A DNA stretch of 64,000 nucleotides from Apis mellifera (lineage: Eukaryota > Arthropoda > Insecta > Hymenoptera > Apidae): assembly GCF_003254395.2 (NCBI RefSeq), contig NC_037643.1:12356963-12420962 (forward strand). The letters are read 5' to 3'. Made by a program: the position numbers and the translations under genes. Below the pieces are notes generated by a model, which ran no database searches, was not told the DNA's origin, and saw only the letters and a program-made list of their open reading frames with translations. Positions 62,073 through 64,000 of the stretch are shown here, one piece after another; the stretch's first letter is position 1, and each line of letters starts with the position of its first letter.

Positions 62073-64000
62073 AATGAATTATTATAAAAAGTTTCCCTCT
62101 TCCCCCGTGTTTAATCTACTCTGAACATACATCATAAAATATTTATTCAGTCTCGATTTTTATTTTTCAACGAAACTATCGAGTTTCTTGAATTTTTTAA
62201 ATCGATCGAATTACGAAATAAAATTTAAAAGTGTAAAAATATCAAAATAATTCGACGCCAATTTTAATGCATGCAAAATGTGATAATGATATTTCTTCTA
62301 AGGGCGCAGTAGGAAGGCAAAGTATAGATAGCGATAATGGAAACGAATAAATCTCGATAATAACTTAAATAGTGTAATAACAATAACAATAATAGGAATA
62401 GTGATAACGCTAACAATAATTTTGTTTAGTAAAAGCAGTTAGTAAAATAGCGATAATAGCAGCGTGTAACTACGATAATAGCGATCGTGATACCATCAAA
62501 GGGCTAAATTGAAAGCTGTTACGATCGGTGCTTTTAGAACAATATTTGTCAATGGCTCGAATAACTCGCATACTATACGCGTAACGATTAAACATTTGTT
62601 GTAATTTCATGCCCAATTTCGATATGCAATACAAAATAATATACCCAATAACCTACCACAAACAAATATAAAATACTTAATCCGTATAAATAAAACGATT
62701 CAAGAAATTTAATTACAAAAAAAAAAAGAAAAAATAATTGAAGACAGATACTCAGAAGAATACTTAACCCCTAAGTGTGATCCTCAACACTTTAATCCAC
62801 TCGATACTGTATAATTTCTAACATTAATTGAAACTTAAACCCGTCGAACTTTAAACCGGTTAGGATGACACCACATTATAAACAATGGCAGCATTTCGAT
62901 TAGTTTTTCCAATTAGATCCCATAATTATAACTTGCTTAAATTTAATTTCAAAAATTATTTTACAACGATACCTCGTTCGGAAAGTTGAAATTTTCTATT
63001 TCATCATAATTTATAAATTCGAATTTAAACTTTTTTATAACGATACCAGGAAACTCCATTAAAAAGTTTAACATTTTCTATTTCACAGTCAAAAGTAAGC
63101 GGTCAAAAGTGGGCCATATATATATATATATATATGCAAGAACGCGCTTCCAAACACACGTGTGCAACATCCATCTCGGAGTTTCGTTAATCTCTTTTAA
63201 TCTATTCAACCCTATCTCTGTAATTCGAGCATTTTACCCGCGATTATAATTCCTTTCCCGTGGACTGCTCCCTTAAATTCGCTCCCTCAAACGTTCCTCC
63301 CTCCTCCTCCCCCCTCCCCCCCTGTAATGTTAATGCCCTTTCACCTTCATCCCTCGACCTTTCTCCCAATTCGTGCCCACGCGATAAACCAGTAAACCAA
63401 TCCTGCGTCCTATGAATTTTCGAAACGCGTGTCCTCGTGTTTGTTACGCGAAAAAGTTTCCAGCGAATTTCACGAAATGGGGGGGAGGGGAAGACTGTGT
63501 GATCTGAAATGTATGTTGAAAGGGAGGGTGATAAATCTGATGAGAATGACGAATATTCTTTATTTAAATTATTATCTCGAAACATGAGAAAAATTAAGAA
63601 ACAGAGAATTAAGTTAAATTTATACGTTTTCAATTTTTTATATTGAATTGGTTTCTTCTTTTTTGAAATTAAAATTTTTATTATTCATAGATCATTGTTC
63701 CAGTATAATGTTGCTTTCATCCATCAAAATAAGATTGACAATATCAGTTTTTATTCCTTAAATAAAAAAGAAAAGATAGAAAATCTCTAATACGAAGTAA
63801 TTACTTAAGTTTTATTTAAATTTATTAAAAAATATTTGAAAATGAATTTTCTCCATTATTTAATAATATACATTATTCGAACCACTGTGCGACACGGCGC
63901 AACGAGTTCGATGGAACACGACCCACATTTATCCCTTTGTTCTAAATACATTCTTTATTTCGAACAATCCGTTCCCTATAATGGAGAAGAAACACGAATT
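62073..64000. other. Unique AT-rich DNA
   Basis: A segment with repeated cgataa/tgataa words spans about 62281-62500. (TA)n is at 63116-63136. About 63240-63500 is GC-richer, with pyrimidine (63295-63322) and G-rich (63479-63491) tracts. The minus-strand frame at 63244-63633 is unrecognised. Confidence 0.5.
63116..63136. repeat. (TA)n microsatellite
   Basis: About ten AT units following gggcc. Confidence 0.9.

Overview
The window looks like non-coding nuclear DNA from an insect, most likely a hymenopteran and plausibly a honeybee (Apis). The evidence is an AT-rich background (GC roughly one third by eye), many CpG dinucleotides, abundant (GA)n, (CT)n, (CA)n and (TA)n microsatellites, an insect mariner relic, and a nuclear copy of AT-rich insect mitochondrial large-subunit rRNA. 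I found no bacterial gene organisation and no complete protein-coding gene. The only coding sequence I recognise is the broken transposase of the mariner element. The stretch is most simply read as intergenic or long-intron DNA, but no exon could be identified that would name a host gene.

Layout: 1-4.2 kb is unique sequence with a poly(A) tract abutting a tRNA T-arm-like hairpin (458-504). 4.5-5.1 kb is a CpG-rich block that leads into a two-monomer higher-order tandem array (5111-6140). Another duplication lies at 6935-7340. Purine and pyrimidine strand-asymmetric tracts occupy 10.1-10.6 kb. A satellite of about 147 bp lies at 12661-13392. A mitochondrial 16S rRNA pseudogene (NUMT) lies at about 14549-14862. 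A degenerate array is at 18162-18930. The mariner deletion derivative with TA target site is at 20998-21928. A 316-bp duplication is at 24560-25190, and a GC/CpG-rich block at about 26560-27310. A second alternating array is at 31500-33095. A 42-bp perfect purine/pyrimidine alternation is at 35842-35883. Three 220-bp repeats are at 42783-43446. A CpG-rich block at about 46130-46570 holds two closely spaced CTCF-like motifs. A duplication is at 49631-49965, an AT-only array at 51821-52190, and a four-subunit higher-order array at 55096-56340. The rest is unique AT-rich DNA to 64 kb.

What stands out is structural. Many short, unrelated local tandem arrays sit in one 64-kb stretch, and three of them (5.1, 31.5 and 55.1 kb) show higher-order organisation (AB dimers, an ABABA alternation, and an ABCD tetramer), like centromeric alpha satellite but at a scale of 0.5-1.6 kb. 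There is also a recurring GGCGC-core motif family (CTCF-like) in the CpG-rich islands. I saw nothing that supports a new multi-gene system. Motif matches and repeat boundaries were read by eye and are approximate to a few bases.
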